From: Epithemia pelagica
Lineage: Eukaryota > Bacillariophyta > Bacillariophyceae > Surirellales > Surirellaceae
DNA length: 64,000 nucleotides
Assembly: GCA_946965045.2 (NCBI GenBank)
Contig: OX337234.1
Coordinates: 2,294,001 to 2,358,000, forward strand
Reading direction: 5' to 3'
Within the stretch, counting starts at the first letter, position 1; every line of letters starts with the position of its first letter. A model generated the notes under the pieces. The model was not told the origin of the DNA and did not search any database. It saw nothing but the letters and a program-made list of their open reading frames with translations. A program made the translations under genes and the position numbers. This document shows positions 50,601 to 59,750 of this stretch, one piece after another.

Positions 50601-52080
50601 CCGTTGGCCAAACAACGTTCACCGGTTCGACTTTGACTTACAACCACCCAACGACACCTCAACCTTTTGTCAACCATGTCAAACGACCAAGAACGTCAAA
50701 CCACCTTTCGGTTCACCCTTGCGTCCTGCACAATGCCAAACCATCCGTGCATGCACTCTGGAAATGTCTCAAGAAGCCGTGAGTCTCCTCAAAGCAAGTC
50801 TTCAAGCTCCGTTGAAACTGCAATCCGAACTGCCAGACGATGGATGTTACCCCATTGTGTGGGATTCTGGCGCAAGCGTCTCCATGAGCTTCTGTGAGAA
50901 GGATTTCAATGGAGATTTGGACACTTCCATCCATACAGCGCAACATTTGCGCGTCAACGGTATCTCCACTGGAGTCGAAGTGGCTGGACGTGGCACAGTG
51001 GTATGGCATGTATTGGATACGACTGGAATGTTGCGCACAATCAAGGTTCCTGCTCTCTACATTCCGGACGCCAACATTCGCCTTCTCAGCACGTCAAGCT
51101 TGTTGCAAGTCTACCCGGACGAAACTATTGCTATTCATCCAAATGGGTTGACTCTCAGTGGTGCCGACGGAGACCATACAAGACGATCCATCGAAGTTCT
51201 CCTGAATCCACAAAACAATTTACCTACTTCACTTGGATTCGACCTGGAAGGACTCAAAACTGCAACAACTACTCTGGCTAACACAATCTCAACCGTCCAC
51301 AACAACAACATAAACATGTCACCTCCACAGAAAGAGTTCGCCAAGTGGCACAACCGTCTCGGCCATCCTGGTTTCAAGCGAGTTCAATTCTTGATGCACA
51401 CTGGTGTCTTGGCAACCTCCGAAAGTCAACGCAAATTGCATGTGGCTGCATGTAAACTTGTCAATCCACCCATGTGTGCTGCCTGCCAATTTGGCAAGCA
51501 ACGGCAACGTTCGGCTCCTGGACGAACCACCAAAGTTCAATCGGCACGTGATGGAGTGTTGAAGAAGGACGTCCTCCATCCAGGACAATCTGTTGCAGTT
51601 GACCATTTTATCTGCAGCACCAAAGGCCGTCTATTCTCCTCCAAAGGAAAGAGCAAAGAATCCAAAATGTTTGCTGGAGGTGCAATCTTCGTTGACATTG
51701 CCAGTGGCCGAGTAGATTGTGTGTTCCAAAGCCATCTGAGTTCCCACGAAACTCTCAAGGCGAAAGAAGAGTTTGAGTTACGATGCCGTGATTGTGGAGT
51801 GGTTCCTCAACAGTATGTGTCCGACAATGGGTCAGCCTTTACATCGAAAGGATACACTGCCCATTTGCAACAGTTCCACCAAATTCAACGCTTCGCTGCT
51901 GGAGTTGGTGCCCTCCACCACAACGGCATTGCTGAACGAAGTATTCAAACCATCATGAGCATTGCTCGTACGATGATGCTTCACTCAGCAACTCACTGGC
52001 CGGACATGGCGGATTCTAGTTTGTGGCCGATGGCGGTACAACACGCGGTGTACTTATCCCTAACCCCACAACTGGACTGA
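47671..52080 (+). CDS. E3 gag-pol, first part: Gag, CCHC knuckle, hydrophobic segment, protease, integrase
   Basis: 1,469 residues. Order: Gag capsid region; CYKCGKPGHWARDC (CCHC knuckle, about residues 352-365); Arg/Gly-rich stretch; a long low-complexity spacer. Within the spacer is a strongly hydrophobic segment of two or three helices (SIGIFLWTLLSLWLFP, then VPCFVSWFICGLIVGVLC, about residues 752-790). Then come the protease VWDSGASVSM (about 1065), WHNRLGHPGF (pre-integrase His motif), and integrase with VAVDHFICS, YVSDNGSAFTS and NGIAERSIQTIM. The frame ends early at TGA 52078-52080. The expected continuation is in the +1 frame, pointing to a small indel near 52045-52060. Confidence 0.88.
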   Translation: MSEYTPFKPTPPRMGGLVQVKHDLFTAWTGGKPDATWTKLVNGDTTDPTKGYEQTSQQRPSYEDKGFTTRCTGFETKFSKSDSLHLFSRNLLDRFVTHGMDTITYLQDPGDDTSMVCILTHHTRFTVDAAKTLGPKQAVSYDQYDKSNDHAARLALLDSLDAPLRQELEERMPDEPLFPILWMMLIQIIQSDRLEAELKTLTPQQFSGQNIAEMALSITTRASALHTAGLFNHQLNSLILKSFLAADGNDAYKFELMKVQSELTAALKEERFMSDKTAAGVFLASKRLDFRSICQLAEDKYREAIGDGVWPPSRHNKDSKAPPAGYYLSAQLNALVQTFSQDSGGKKSKPSGVCYKCGKPGHWARDCPTNRGRSDGHGGSRRPFLRRSPSRRPSGGGRGGRYGGRGGGGRGSGPSTRNRRELAPWRLVPPPSGSSETKDYNGRTFYWCAKCSPPCWNTTHSTSSHRGSTNGSTPSPPTNHQANNLMTDPSVWMVDCDMEAWEGWTSVTNGSTRRPPPSTTPVPVSNSFAMLHFSVEDGPAPSTDDDRKPAAKKKPPVSVVTVHHDDDNTPPSSGSVAQFDNHALRMAVTPFTVDTTKDDILLESASQPDKKRRRPLPPSPFVLRSTKKTKSNTFSPKKSPKSKSKFTKHHFVSGKQKNHPVTKRPPAVVTPDDKDPPVIVTPTPKKSFAQSFSTARFSALPQVNVASPRHTGPTRVPRVSRRSRASRGRTTRGYSSCHSSVDPSTPSRSFVSMSIGIFLWTLLSLWLFPSTMMSFLMVVPCFVSWFICGLIVGVLCPKLENVASSFGNSRLDRNVRSFADYHPSRRPAHYFHRRSPSGRPFPRSLPLRLRADRCRLALQAPAVLPYLATPISDVLTDGFFMFFSRRWIVWCLRLVTSSLFSLLCRLTSVANAVIEGDTTYPSRPTRFGSRHRHRCSRRRCRLTHRRPSTIRRSRRRSNPNNNRQRQTNPNNTNDTVPRWPNNVHRFDFDLQPPNDTSTFCQPCQTTKNVKPPFGSPLRPAQCQTIRACTLEMSQEAVSLLKASLQAPLKLQSELPDDGCYPIVWDSGASVSMSFCEKDFNGDLDTSIHTAQHLRVNGISTGVEVAGRGTVVWHVLDTTGMLRTIKVPALYIPDANIRLLSTSSLLQVYPDETIAIHPNGLTLSGADGDHTRRSIEVLLNPQNNLPTSLGFDLEGLKTATTTLANTISTVHNNNINMSPPQKEFAKWHNRLGHPGFKRVQFLMHTGVLATSESQRKLHVAACKLVNPPMCAACQFGKQRQRSAPGRTTKVQSARDGVLKKDVLHPGQSVAVDHFICSTKGRLFSSKGKSKESKMFAGGAIFVDIASGRVDCVFQSHLSSHETLKAKEEFELRCRDCGVVPQQYVSDNGSAFTSKGYTAHLQQFHQIQRFAAGVGALHHNGIAERSIQTIMSIARTMMLHSATHWPDMADSSLWPMAVQHAVYLSLTPQLD

Positions 52081-54608
52081 GTCCTAATGACATTTTTACC
52101 CGCACCCGCTTCGAACATAACAAATTCCATGATCTCCACGTCTGGGGATGTCCAGTATACGTTCTGGATAAGAGAATTTCTGATGGAGGTAAGCTCCCAC
52201 GATGGAAACCTCGTTCTCATCGTTGCATGTTCATGGGACTGAGCCCGAATCATGCGAGCTCCGTTCCCCTTGTCCTCAATCCGGAGACTGGCGCTATCAC
52301 GCCACAGTTTCATGTCGTCTTCGACGACTGGTTCGAAACCATTAGCGTGGACCCAACAACCTTGCCCGACCTCTCCACTCCAGAATGGACCCAACTGTTC
52401 GGCGACTCTCTTGACCATTTTCACCATACCGACGATGAAGATCCACACGACAACTCCGCTCCCAACATCACTGACACAACAACTGCTCTGGACACACTCA
52501 ATTCCCAGCAACGTGTTTTTGATTCCATGGCAACTCATCGTCCTCCCATGCCATTGCCCGTGCCTCCACCCATTTTTCCTTCGTCTGAGGGAGCCCCTCC
52601 TTCGTCTGAGGGAGCCATCCCTTCGTCTGAGGGAGCAACTGTCGTGCCCCACGCAGCCACCACTCCGTCCCCTCCCACCCCTCCGTCTCCTCCTTCTCCT
52701 CCCGCTGTCTCCCCTTCGGTTGTTTCGCCCCGTGTCGAGGTTTCTGTCCCTTCTGTCTCCGGTCCATCGCCTCGTCAGAGGGAGAATTCTACCAAACCAC
52801 CCAAACAACCTGCTCCGTCGAGTTCACCCAAACAATCACAGCCTTCCCTCTCTGCCTCTTCTTCTCCTCTTCGTCGCTCCACTCGTACTCGTCGTGCCCC
52901 ACTTCGACTCATCTCCTCCATGGATGCCAGTCACACGACATACGACTCCAACTGTATGAACTACCATCTTTATCATACAATGCTGCAACAGTCCAACCTT
53001 TGTGACTTGGCCATTTGCAAAGCCGCTGCATCGGATCCTGATACGTTGAGCTTTGACCAAATTCTCTTGGAGCCTAACCTCGACCAATGGAGGGCTGCTG
53101 CCCAACGAGAGATTGAAGCATTGGAAGCAAAAGGCACATGGGAAGAGGTCCCTGTCGAAGATGCAACAACAAGGATCCTTCCTGGCACATGGGTGTTCAA
53201 ACGGAAGAGATCACCAACAGGAGAAATCAAGAAATACAAGGGCAGGTACTGTGTGCGCGGAGATCTCCAAGAAGGAGAATTTGAGACGTTTGCACCCGTC
53301 GTCTCTTGGAGTACCATTCGACTGGTCCTTATCTTCGCCATGATTCAAGACTGGATCATTATTTGTGTCGACTTCTCGAATGCATTTGTGCAAGCGACAC
53401 TCAAGGAGCCAATTTGGATCCATCTTCCAAGAGGCTATCAATCCCAACGACCAACGCGAACCTGCCTTCGTCTCAAGAAGAGTTTGTATGGATTGGCCAT
53501 AGCCCCAAGGTTGTGGTATGAACATTTGCGTGATGCTTTGTTGGAGGACGGATTCAAACAGAGTGACCACGACATCTGTCTCTTTCTCAAGCCAGATATG
53601 ATTGTGTTCCTCTATGTCGATGATTATGGTGTTGCTTCTCCGACTCAACAAGCCATCGACGAGTTCGTGAACAGACTCAACAAAAAGGGATTCGAATTGA
53701 CGCAGGATGGAGACTTTGCCGAGTACCTTGGTATCAAGTTAGTGGTTGACAAGTCATCCAACACCATCACAATGACTCAACCAGGCTTGATCAACAAGAT
53801 CATCAAAGCCACTGGACTTGAAAACTGCAACGCCAACAAAACACCAGCCTCCACTGCAGCCCTTGGTTCTGACCCTGACGGGCTCCCAATGAAAGAGTCC
53901 TGGTCCTACTCGTCGGTTGTTGGGATGCTCCTTTATCTCTCAACCAACACGAGACCGGACATCACCTACGCTGTGAGCCAAGTCGCTCGCTTCGGAGCTA
54001 ACCCCAAACAATCCCATGCCTCTGCAATAAAGATGATTGTCAGGTATCTCTCCGGTACTGTGAACCAAGGTACCATCTTTACTCCCAACACCAACTACAA
54101 GATCGACTGTTACGTCGATGCCGACTTCGCCGGCCTCCATGGCTGCGAACAACAAGACAATCCGGCAAGCACCAAGTCTCGCACCGGGTACATCTTGTTC
54201 TTCTGTGGGAGCCCTCTGTTGTGGAAGTCTCAGCTTCAGTCTGAAACTGCTCTCTCCACCTTTCATGCGGAGTACGTTGCCTTATCCGCCGCAATGAGAC
54301 AGTTGATTGTTGTGCAACGAGTTTTACAAGATATGGTCGACTGCTTGAAGTTTGAAACTGAGACACCCAAGATCCATGCCGAAGTATTTGAAGACAATAA
54401 CTCCGCGTTCCTCCTAGCGAACAACCAACGTTTGACTGAACGATCCAAGTGGTTGAATTGCAAACTCCACTTCTTTTGGGAGTACATCAACAATGGCACA
54501 GCAACTGTTTCCAAGATCAGCACCCACGATCAGCGCGCCGATTATCTCACGAAAGGACTTGTGTTGGAAAAGTTCACCGCCAATCGTTTGCAAAATCAAG
54601 GATGGTGA
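52023..54608 (+). CDS. E3 pol, second part: integrase end, reverse transcriptase, RNase H
   Basis: It is open in the frame following the break; true homology starts near 52050 (NPTTGLSPNDIFTRTRF), the first residues being shadow of the other frame. The integrase tail HDLHVWGCPVYVLDKRI is followed by a Pro/Ser-rich linker that contains three copies of SSEGA. RT has WRAAAQREIEALEAKGTWEE, then VDFSNAFVQATLKEP, KKSLYGLAIAPRLWYEHL and FLYVDDYGVA (YVDD). RNase H has CYVDADFAG and LSTFHAEYVALSAAMRQL. It ends QGW at 54608, 20 bp before the 3' LTR. Confidence 0.9.
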   Translation: MADGGTTRGVLIPNPTTGLSPNDIFTRTRFEHNKFHDLHVWGCPVYVLDKRISDGGKLPRWKPRSHRCMFMGLSPNHASSVPLVLNPETGAITPQFHVVFDDWFETISVDPTTLPDLSTPEWTQLFGDSLDHFHHTDDEDPHDNSAPNITDTTTALDTLNSQQRVFDSMATHRPPMPLPVPPPIFPSSEGAPPSSEGAIPSSEGATVVPHAATTPSPPTPPSPPSPPAVSPSVVSPRVEVSVPSVSGPSPRQRENSTKPPKQPAPSSSPKQSQPSLSASSSPLRRSTRTRRAPLRLISSMDASHTTYDSNCMNYHLYHTMLQQSNLCDLAICKAAASDPDTLSFDQILLEPNLDQWRAAAQREIEALEAKGTWEEVPVEDATTRILPGTWVFKRKRSPTGEIKKYKGRYCVRGDLQEGEFETFAPVVSWSTIRLVLIFAMIQDWIIICVDFSNAFVQATLKEPIWIHLPRGYQSQRPTRTCLRLKKSLYGLAIAPRLWYEHLRDALLEDGFKQSDHDICLFLKPDMIVFLYVDDYGVASPTQQAIDEFVNRLNKKGFELTQDGDFAEYLGIKLVVDKSSNTITMTQPGLINKIIKATGLENCNANKTPASTAALGSDPDGLPMKESWSYSSVVGMLLYLSTNTRPDITYAVSQVARFGANPKQSHASAIKMIVRYLSGTVNQGTIFTPNTNYKIDCYVDADFAGLHGCEQQDNPASTKSRTGYILFFCGSPLLWKSQLQSETALSTFHAEYVALSAAMRQLIVVQRVLQDMVDCLKFETETPKIHAEVFEDNNSAFLLANNQRLTERSKWLNCKLHFFWEYINNGTATVSKISTHDQRADYLTKGLVLEKFTANRLQNQGW

Positions 54609-54617
54609 TGTCACATT

Positions 54618-54628
54618 GTGAGAGGGAG
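54618..54628 (+). other. E3 polypurine tract
   Basis: GTGAGAGGGAG immediately before the 3' LTR at 54629. Confidence 0.65.
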
Positions 54629-55016
54629 AGTTGAGGAATCTTGTGAATCTAACCGGTCACAATGTGCATGTGTAACACATAATGTGGAACACATTATGTG
54701 GGTTGAACGTTCAGTCACAAGCACATTATGTGGTAGCAAATTTGGCAGTCGGTTAGACTATGTGCTACTCATGTGCTTGTCATGTGATTCTCATGTGCTA
54801 CATGTACTAACCATGTGTGTGAATTTCCAAATTGGAAATTCACAAGATCATGTCGACAGATCAATTTAGTTTAATGCTCACAATCTTAGAAATTGTCCTA
54901 TTGAGTTACAACTGATCTAGATCCGTCCTACTGGCTTGCCCTCAAGAGCTTGATCACCTCGAGAGTCCAAGCTAGTCCTACTGTAAGTGATACCGCTGTC
55001 TAAGTATTCCTTCGCT
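54629..55016 (+). repeat. E3 3' LTR (388 bp)
   Basis: Copy of 46844-47231 with one substitution (C to G in TTTA(C/G)TTTAATG). Followed by CTAGA (55017-55021), the target duplication. Confidence 0.93.
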
Positions 55017-55021
55017 CTAGA

Positions 55022-55310
55022 CAATCTAGTGACATTGTCTGATCGCATCCCTGATCATACCAGGATGACCTTCCTCATGCAAGCTGTAGAAAAGGTACCT
55101 GATCTCCGCCGAGTCAAGATCTTGGATAATGTGGTGAACACCAAATCCGGTGCAAAATCCCTTTGCTATCAATCATACTTCCGTCTCCTTCTAGACGCAG
55201 CTTATGACCATGATCAAGCAACCCAGTCATCTGTTCATAGTCGCCGTCGACATGTCAAACAACATGAATCACTATATGGCCAAGATACAGATGCTGACAT
55301 AACCTCATAA
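55022..55310 (+). CDS. E2 gag, 3' part
   Basis: This is the in-phase continuation of 45882-46843: LVTLSDRIPDHTRMTFLMQA, then VEKVPDLRRVKILDNVVNT, then a basic region (SVHSRRRHVKQHES). It ends at TAA 55308-55310. The pol ATG at 55317 is in the same frame, two codons after the stop. The whole Gag is about 420 residues after joining. The basic tail may replace a zinc knuckle for RNA binding (inference). Confidence 0.85.
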
Positions 55311-55316
55311 GATGAT

Positions 55317-58300
55317 ATGGAGTATCATGTCCACAACACCAAAGTGACATCTGAATCTCCATCCTCTTCGTCCAAGGTTAGTCTACCGCGTGACCTATGG
55401 TCCAAACTTTCTGAAGAAGATCGCAAGTTGATCATTGAGTATAACAAGATGATTCAAGCACCTTCATCAACAACACCGAGGAAAGTGCAAACACATGCCC
55501 TCGACATTGATCCGGAACCTGATCCTGACCCCAACCAAGTTGCATCTGATGACGACTCACCTGGCGCAGTCCCTGAGCATCCAGATGATTCAGATCCGGT
55601 TACACAATTTATCAACCAAGCCATGACGACTGATATCAATCACCCGGCAACTGACCTGACTAGTGTTCTTTCTAACGCCAAGTCCAAGACGAGCAAGAAG
55701 GTTACTTTCAAAGCCAACATGCATAAACAAGCAGGACATGTTCCACGCTATTTGTTTTCCAGGAAATCTACTTTACCAGGAAATCAATTGATTGACCGTG
55801 GTGCTAATGGAGGACTTGCTGGTTCTGACATGCGCATCCTTTCTAAGACTGGCCGCCATATCACTATTGTGGGTATTGATAACCATGAACTTACTGGACT
55901 TCCTGTCTTCACATGTGCCGCAAAGTTTGAGACCAATGATGGACCTATTGTCGGCATCTTCAATGAATATGCTTATTATGGAAAAGGCTTATCTATCCAT
56001 GCTCCTGTTCAATTTGAGTATTTCGGACTTGCTGTTGATGAACGATCTGTTAAAGTTGATGGTAAACAACGCATCACTACATTTGATGGTCGTGCTATAC
56101 CCCTTCACATCAAGGATGGGTTAGCCTACATCCACTCCTTGGGTATCCCCAGCGACGATGACATGAATACCTTACCTCAGATCATCTTCACGTCACCCGA
56201 CACATGGGATCCTGGTGTTCTGGACCATTCGCATTCTCCCACACCCTCTGACAATGATCCTGATTGGAAACACGTCAAGACTGATGGTAGTATGTCGAAC
56301 CATCCATATGACAACTATGGGGAGTACACTGATCGTGTTGTTTGTAACCTCAATCTCCTTTTGGATCTCCCATACGATCATGGACCTGACGACGCACCCT
56401 TCTTTTCTGTCTATGCTGACGCAGAAGGTAATGATCCTACACTTCATGCCTCTGTCCACCGTCGTTACCAGGAAGCGTATGTCTGGAAGAAGTTCCGTCC
56501 ATTCTTTGGTTGGCAATCTGAAGATGTTATTGCCGATACGTTCAAGCACACTACACGTAATGGTAGCATTACTTTTGACCACGACACCCTCAAGAAACAT
56601 TTCAAGGCTCGCAATCCGGTCCTTAATATACCTCGACGTCATGAACCCGTTGCTACTGACTCGGTTTTCTCCGACACCCCTGCTGTTGACCATGGCGGTA
56701 AAGTTGCACAAATCTTTGTTGGTCGCAATACTCTGGTAACTGATATCTATGGGATCAAGTCGACCAAACAGTTTGTCAATACTCTTCAGGACAACATCCG
56801 GTTTCGTGGTGCCATGGAGACTCTTATCAGTGATGGTGGTTCATCTCTCATCTCTCAAAAGGTCAAAGACATTCTTCGCACTTTGCTTATTGGGGAGTAT
56901 CGATCCGAACCTTATCATCAACACCAGAATAAGGCTGAAAACCGTTACCAGACCGTCAAACGTATGACCAACGCTCTCATGAATGCCACTGGTTGCCCTG
57001 CCAACACCTGGCTTCTTTGCCTTGAGTATGTCTGTGACTTATTGAACCATACATCATCACCCACCCATTCCGGTCGCACTCCTCTTGAGGCTCTCTCCGG
57101 ACGCCCACCCGACATTACTCATCTCTTGTTCTTTCCTTTCTGGCATGAGGTTTACTACCGTGTCGACCCCGCTGAACCCAATTCTGGTTCATATCCCTCT
57201 TCTTCTGATGAGAAACTTGGCCACTGGGTTGGTTTTGCTCACAACGTTGGTGATTCTTTTACTTGGAAGATTCTCACCCAGGATAACCAGATAATCTACC
57301 GTTCTGCCGTTCGCCGTGTTGAATCCACTACACCTAACCTACGTGTGGATCGACCTTCAGGGGAGGATTTGTCTGAGAAGGATGACAATGATAAGCAAGC
57401 TGACACTGTCTTCATTCGCAGTGATAGTGAAGATCCATCCAAACCAATGCCCACGATCGATTTTGACGACATGATAGGACGCACATTCCTATGCGACACA
57501 GAAGAAAATGGGGAGCGACACCGTGCACGTGTCATCAAACGAGTCATTGATCTTAATGAAGAAGCAACGAAACAGGAAGAACGTGTCAAGTACATCTACC
57601 GAAAGACAAATTCTGATGTTGATGAGATGATATCCTATAATCAACTCATGGAGTATATCGAACGAGATAACCAAGCTCAAACCTCTGGAGATAATCTTTT
57701 CAGGTTCAGGGACGTCATTGCCCATCAAGGCCCACTGAACACAACTGATCCAGATTACAAGGGGAGCAAATATAATTTGCTTGTTGATTGGGAAACTGGG
57801 GAGACTACCTATGAACCTTTATCACTTATTGCCAATGATGATCCGATCACTGTAGCAATTTATGGAAAGAAACATGGTTTACTCAACGAACCTGGATGGA
57901 AGCATTTGAAACGTTATGTCAAAACAAGCAAACGTCTCATTCGAGCAGCCAAACAGTCAAGGATTAAACAAGTTCACCATTCCGTCAAGTATAAGTTTGG
58001 ATTCCAAGTACCACGCAATTATGAGGAAGCTGTCGCTCTTGATAAACAACATGGCAACACAAAGTGGCAGGATGCAACAGAATTAGAATTGTCACAGATC
58101 CAGTCCTACAAGACATTCAAGGATTTTGGGAAAGCCATCTTCATTAAAGGGAAAGTATCCAATGCACCTGAAGGATATCATAAGATACGTGTACATCTTG
58201 TCTTTGACGTAAAACATGATGGACGACATAAAGCAAGACTTGTCGCAGATGGACATCTCACAAAAGAACCTGTTGAGACAATCTATTCAGGTGTTGTTTC

Positions 58301-59750
58301 CATTCACAACCTCCGCATTGCCTTATTCCTGGGTACTTTGAATGACTTGGAAATATGGGGAGCAGATATTGGAAACGCATATCTGGAAGCCTTGACAGGG
58401 GAGAAAATCTTCATTGTCGCAGGACCTGAATTCAAGGAATTAGAAGGTCACATCCTGATTATATACAAGGCACTTTATGGATTGAAGTCATCAGGCGCAC
58501 GCTGGCATGATGTCTTATTCAATGTTTTGACAGACATGGGATTTTCACCAAGCAAAGCAGATCCGGATATCTGGATGAGGAAAGCACCTGGAGAAGACTG
58601 TTACAAATACATTGCCGTATACGTTGATGACTTAGCCATTATTTCTACTGATCCTGGGAATATCTGCAAGATCCTGAAGGAGAAATACAACTTCAAACTC
58701 AAAGGAGATGGACCTATTGATTTCCACTTGGGATGTTGTTACACCAAGGATTCTGATGGGACATTAGTAGCAGATCCAAGACGCTACATTGGTAAGATGA
58801 TGGACACTTTCGAACGAATCTTCAAGGAGAAACCCAAGAAAGCCAAAACACCTCTTATTGGTGGAGACCATCCTGAATTGGATGATTCTGAGCTCCTTGA
58901 TGAAGAAGGTACTAGCCATTTCCAAACTCTGATTGGACAACTCCAATGGGTGATCACTATTGGTCGTTTTGACGTCTTCACCGCTACAATGACGCTATCA
59001 CGCTTTCGTGCTGCTCCGAGGAAAGGACATCTTGATAGAGCCAAGCGTATCTATGGATACCTTGCACATCTCCCAGAAGGCGCAATCAGATTTAGGATTG
59101 GAGAGCCTGATTATTCAAGTCTTCCTACCCAAGAATTTGATTGGACTTGCACTGTCTATTCGAATGCAAGTGAACGTATTCCTGAAGACTGCCCAACACC
59201 TCTTGGCCGCTATGTTACCACAACTCATTATGTTGATGCCAATCTCATGCATGACATAGTCACTGGTAAATCCGTCACTGCTGTTCTACATTTGTTGAAC
59301 GGAACACCTATTGACTGGTACAGCAAGAGACAGAGCACGGTGGAAACTGCTACCTATGGATCCGAGTTTGTGGCTGCAAGGACAGCAATAGATCAGATTA
59401 CAGAATTACGACATTCTCTCCGCTACCTTGGAGTACCTATCCGAGAGCGAAGTTACATGTACGGAGATAACAGATCTGTTGTGCTCAATGCAACCGTTCC
59501 TCATTCCATACTATCCAAGAGACACCATCTTCTGTCATACCACCGAGTTCGTGAAGCCATCGCAGCAAAGTATGTTGCATTCAACTGGAAAGATGGAAAG
59601 ACCAACCCTGCCGATATCCTTAGCAAACATTGGGATTTCGTATCTATTTGGCCCATGCTCAAGCCATTGTTGTTTTGGAAAGGCGAAGTTCAAGACCTCA
59701 ACAAATCCAATGATGACAAGGCTGAAACGACGAGTTGTGGGGAGTGTTAG
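55317..59750 (+). CDS. E2 pol: protease, integrase, chromo-like module, RT, RNase H
   Basis: 1,477 residues from ATG 55317. The protease motif is LIDRGANGGLAG (about residue 160), an Asp-Arg-Gly-Ala variant. Integrase has TDIYGIKSTKQF, then ETLISDGGSSLIS and HQNKAENRYQTVKR (acidic residues in the expected order). A module YNLLVDWETGETTYEPLSLI (about residues 820-840) resembles a chromodomain-like fold. RT has HLVFDVKHDGRHKARLVADG, then GADIGNAYLEAL, YKALYGLKSSGARW and YIAVYVDDLAIIS (YVDD about residue 1103). RNase H has TTHYVDANLMHD and WYSKRQSTVETATYGSEFVA. The stop codon TAG is formed by the first six bases of the 3' LTR (TGTTAG). The frame is fully intact. Confidence 0.93.
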   Translation: MEYHVHNTKVTSESPSSSSKVSLPRDLWSKLSEEDRKLIIEYNKMIQAPSSTTPRKVQTHALDIDPEPDPDPNQVASDDDSPGAVPEHPDDSDPVTQFINQAMTTDINHPATDLTSVLSNAKSKTSKKVTFKANMHKQAGHVPRYLFSRKSTLPGNQLIDRGANGGLAGSDMRILSKTGRHITIVGIDNHELTGLPVFTCAAKFETNDGPIVGIFNEYAYYGKGLSIHAPVQFEYFGLAVDERSVKVDGKQRITTFDGRAIPLHIKDGLAYIHSLGIPSDDDMNTLPQIIFTSPDTWDPGVLDHSHSPTPSDNDPDWKHVKTDGSMSNHPYDNYGEYTDRVVCNLNLLLDLPYDHGPDDAPFFSVYADAEGNDPTLHASVHRRYQEAYVWKKFRPFFGWQSEDVIADTFKHTTRNGSITFDHDTLKKHFKARNPVLNIPRRHEPVATDSVFSDTPAVDHGGKVAQIFVGRNTLVTDIYGIKSTKQFVNTLQDNIRFRGAMETLISDGGSSLISQKVKDILRTLLIGEYRSEPYHQHQNKAENRYQTVKRMTNALMNATGCPANTWLLCLEYVCDLLNHTSSPTHSGRTPLEALSGRPPDITHLLFFPFWHEVYYRVDPAEPNSGSYPSSSDEKLGHWVGFAHNVGDSFTWKILTQDNQIIYRSAVRRVESTTPNLRVDRPSGEDLSEKDDNDKQADTVFIRSDSEDPSKPMPTIDFDDMIGRTFLCDTEENGERHRARVIKRVIDLNEEATKQEERVKYIYRKTNSDVDEMISYNQLMEYIERDNQAQTSGDNLFRFRDVIAHQGPLNTTDPDYKGSKYNLLVDWETGETTYEPLSLIANDDPITVAIYGKKHGLLNEPGWKHLKRYVKTSKRLIRAAKQSRIKQVHHSVKYKFGFQVPRNYEEAVALDKQHGNTKWQDATELELSQIQSYKTFKDFGKAIFIKGKVSNAPEGYHKIRVHLVFDVKHDGRHKARLVADGHLTKEPVETIYSGVVSIHNLRIALFLGTLNDLEIWGADIGNAYLEALTGEKIFIVAGPEFKELEGHILIIYKALYGLKSSGARWHDVLFNVLTDMGFSPSKADPDIWMRKAPGEDCYKYIAVYVDDLAIISTDPGNICKILKEKYNFKLKGDGPIDFHLGCCYTKDSDGTLVADPRRYIGKMMDTFERIFKEKPKKAKTPLIGGDHPELDDSELLDEEGTSHFQTLIGQLQWVITIGRFDVFTATMTLSRFRAAPRKGHLDRAKRIYGYLAHLPEGAIRFRIGEPDYSSLPTQEFDWTCTVYSNASERIPEDCPTPLGRYVTTTHYVDANLMHDIVTGKSVTAVLHLLNGTPIDWYSKRQSTVETATYGSEFVAARTAIDQITELRHSLRYLGVPIRERSYMYGDNRSVVLNATVPHSILSKRHHLLSYHRVREAIAAKYVAFNWKDGKTNPADILSKHWDFVSIWPMLKPLLFWKGEVQDLNKSNDDKAETTSCGEC
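59731..59744 (+). other. E2 polypurine tract
   Basis: TTGTGGGGAG directly before the 3' LTR; it also codes for the last Pol residues. Confidence 0.55.

Larger units (their letters stand above)
46844..55016 (+). mobile_element. E3: innermost Copia-type LTR retrotransposon inserted in E2 gag
   Basis: 388-bp LTRs (46844-47231 and 54629-55016) differ at one position (TTACTTTAAT versus TTAGTTTAAT). The target duplication CTAGA lies at 46839-46843 and 55017-55021. Total 8,173 bp. It has Gag with a CCHC knuckle, a canonical DSGA protease, integrase, RT and RNase H. The polyprotein is broken by a frameshift near 52040-52080. It is the most recent insertion by nesting order. Confidence 0.95.
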
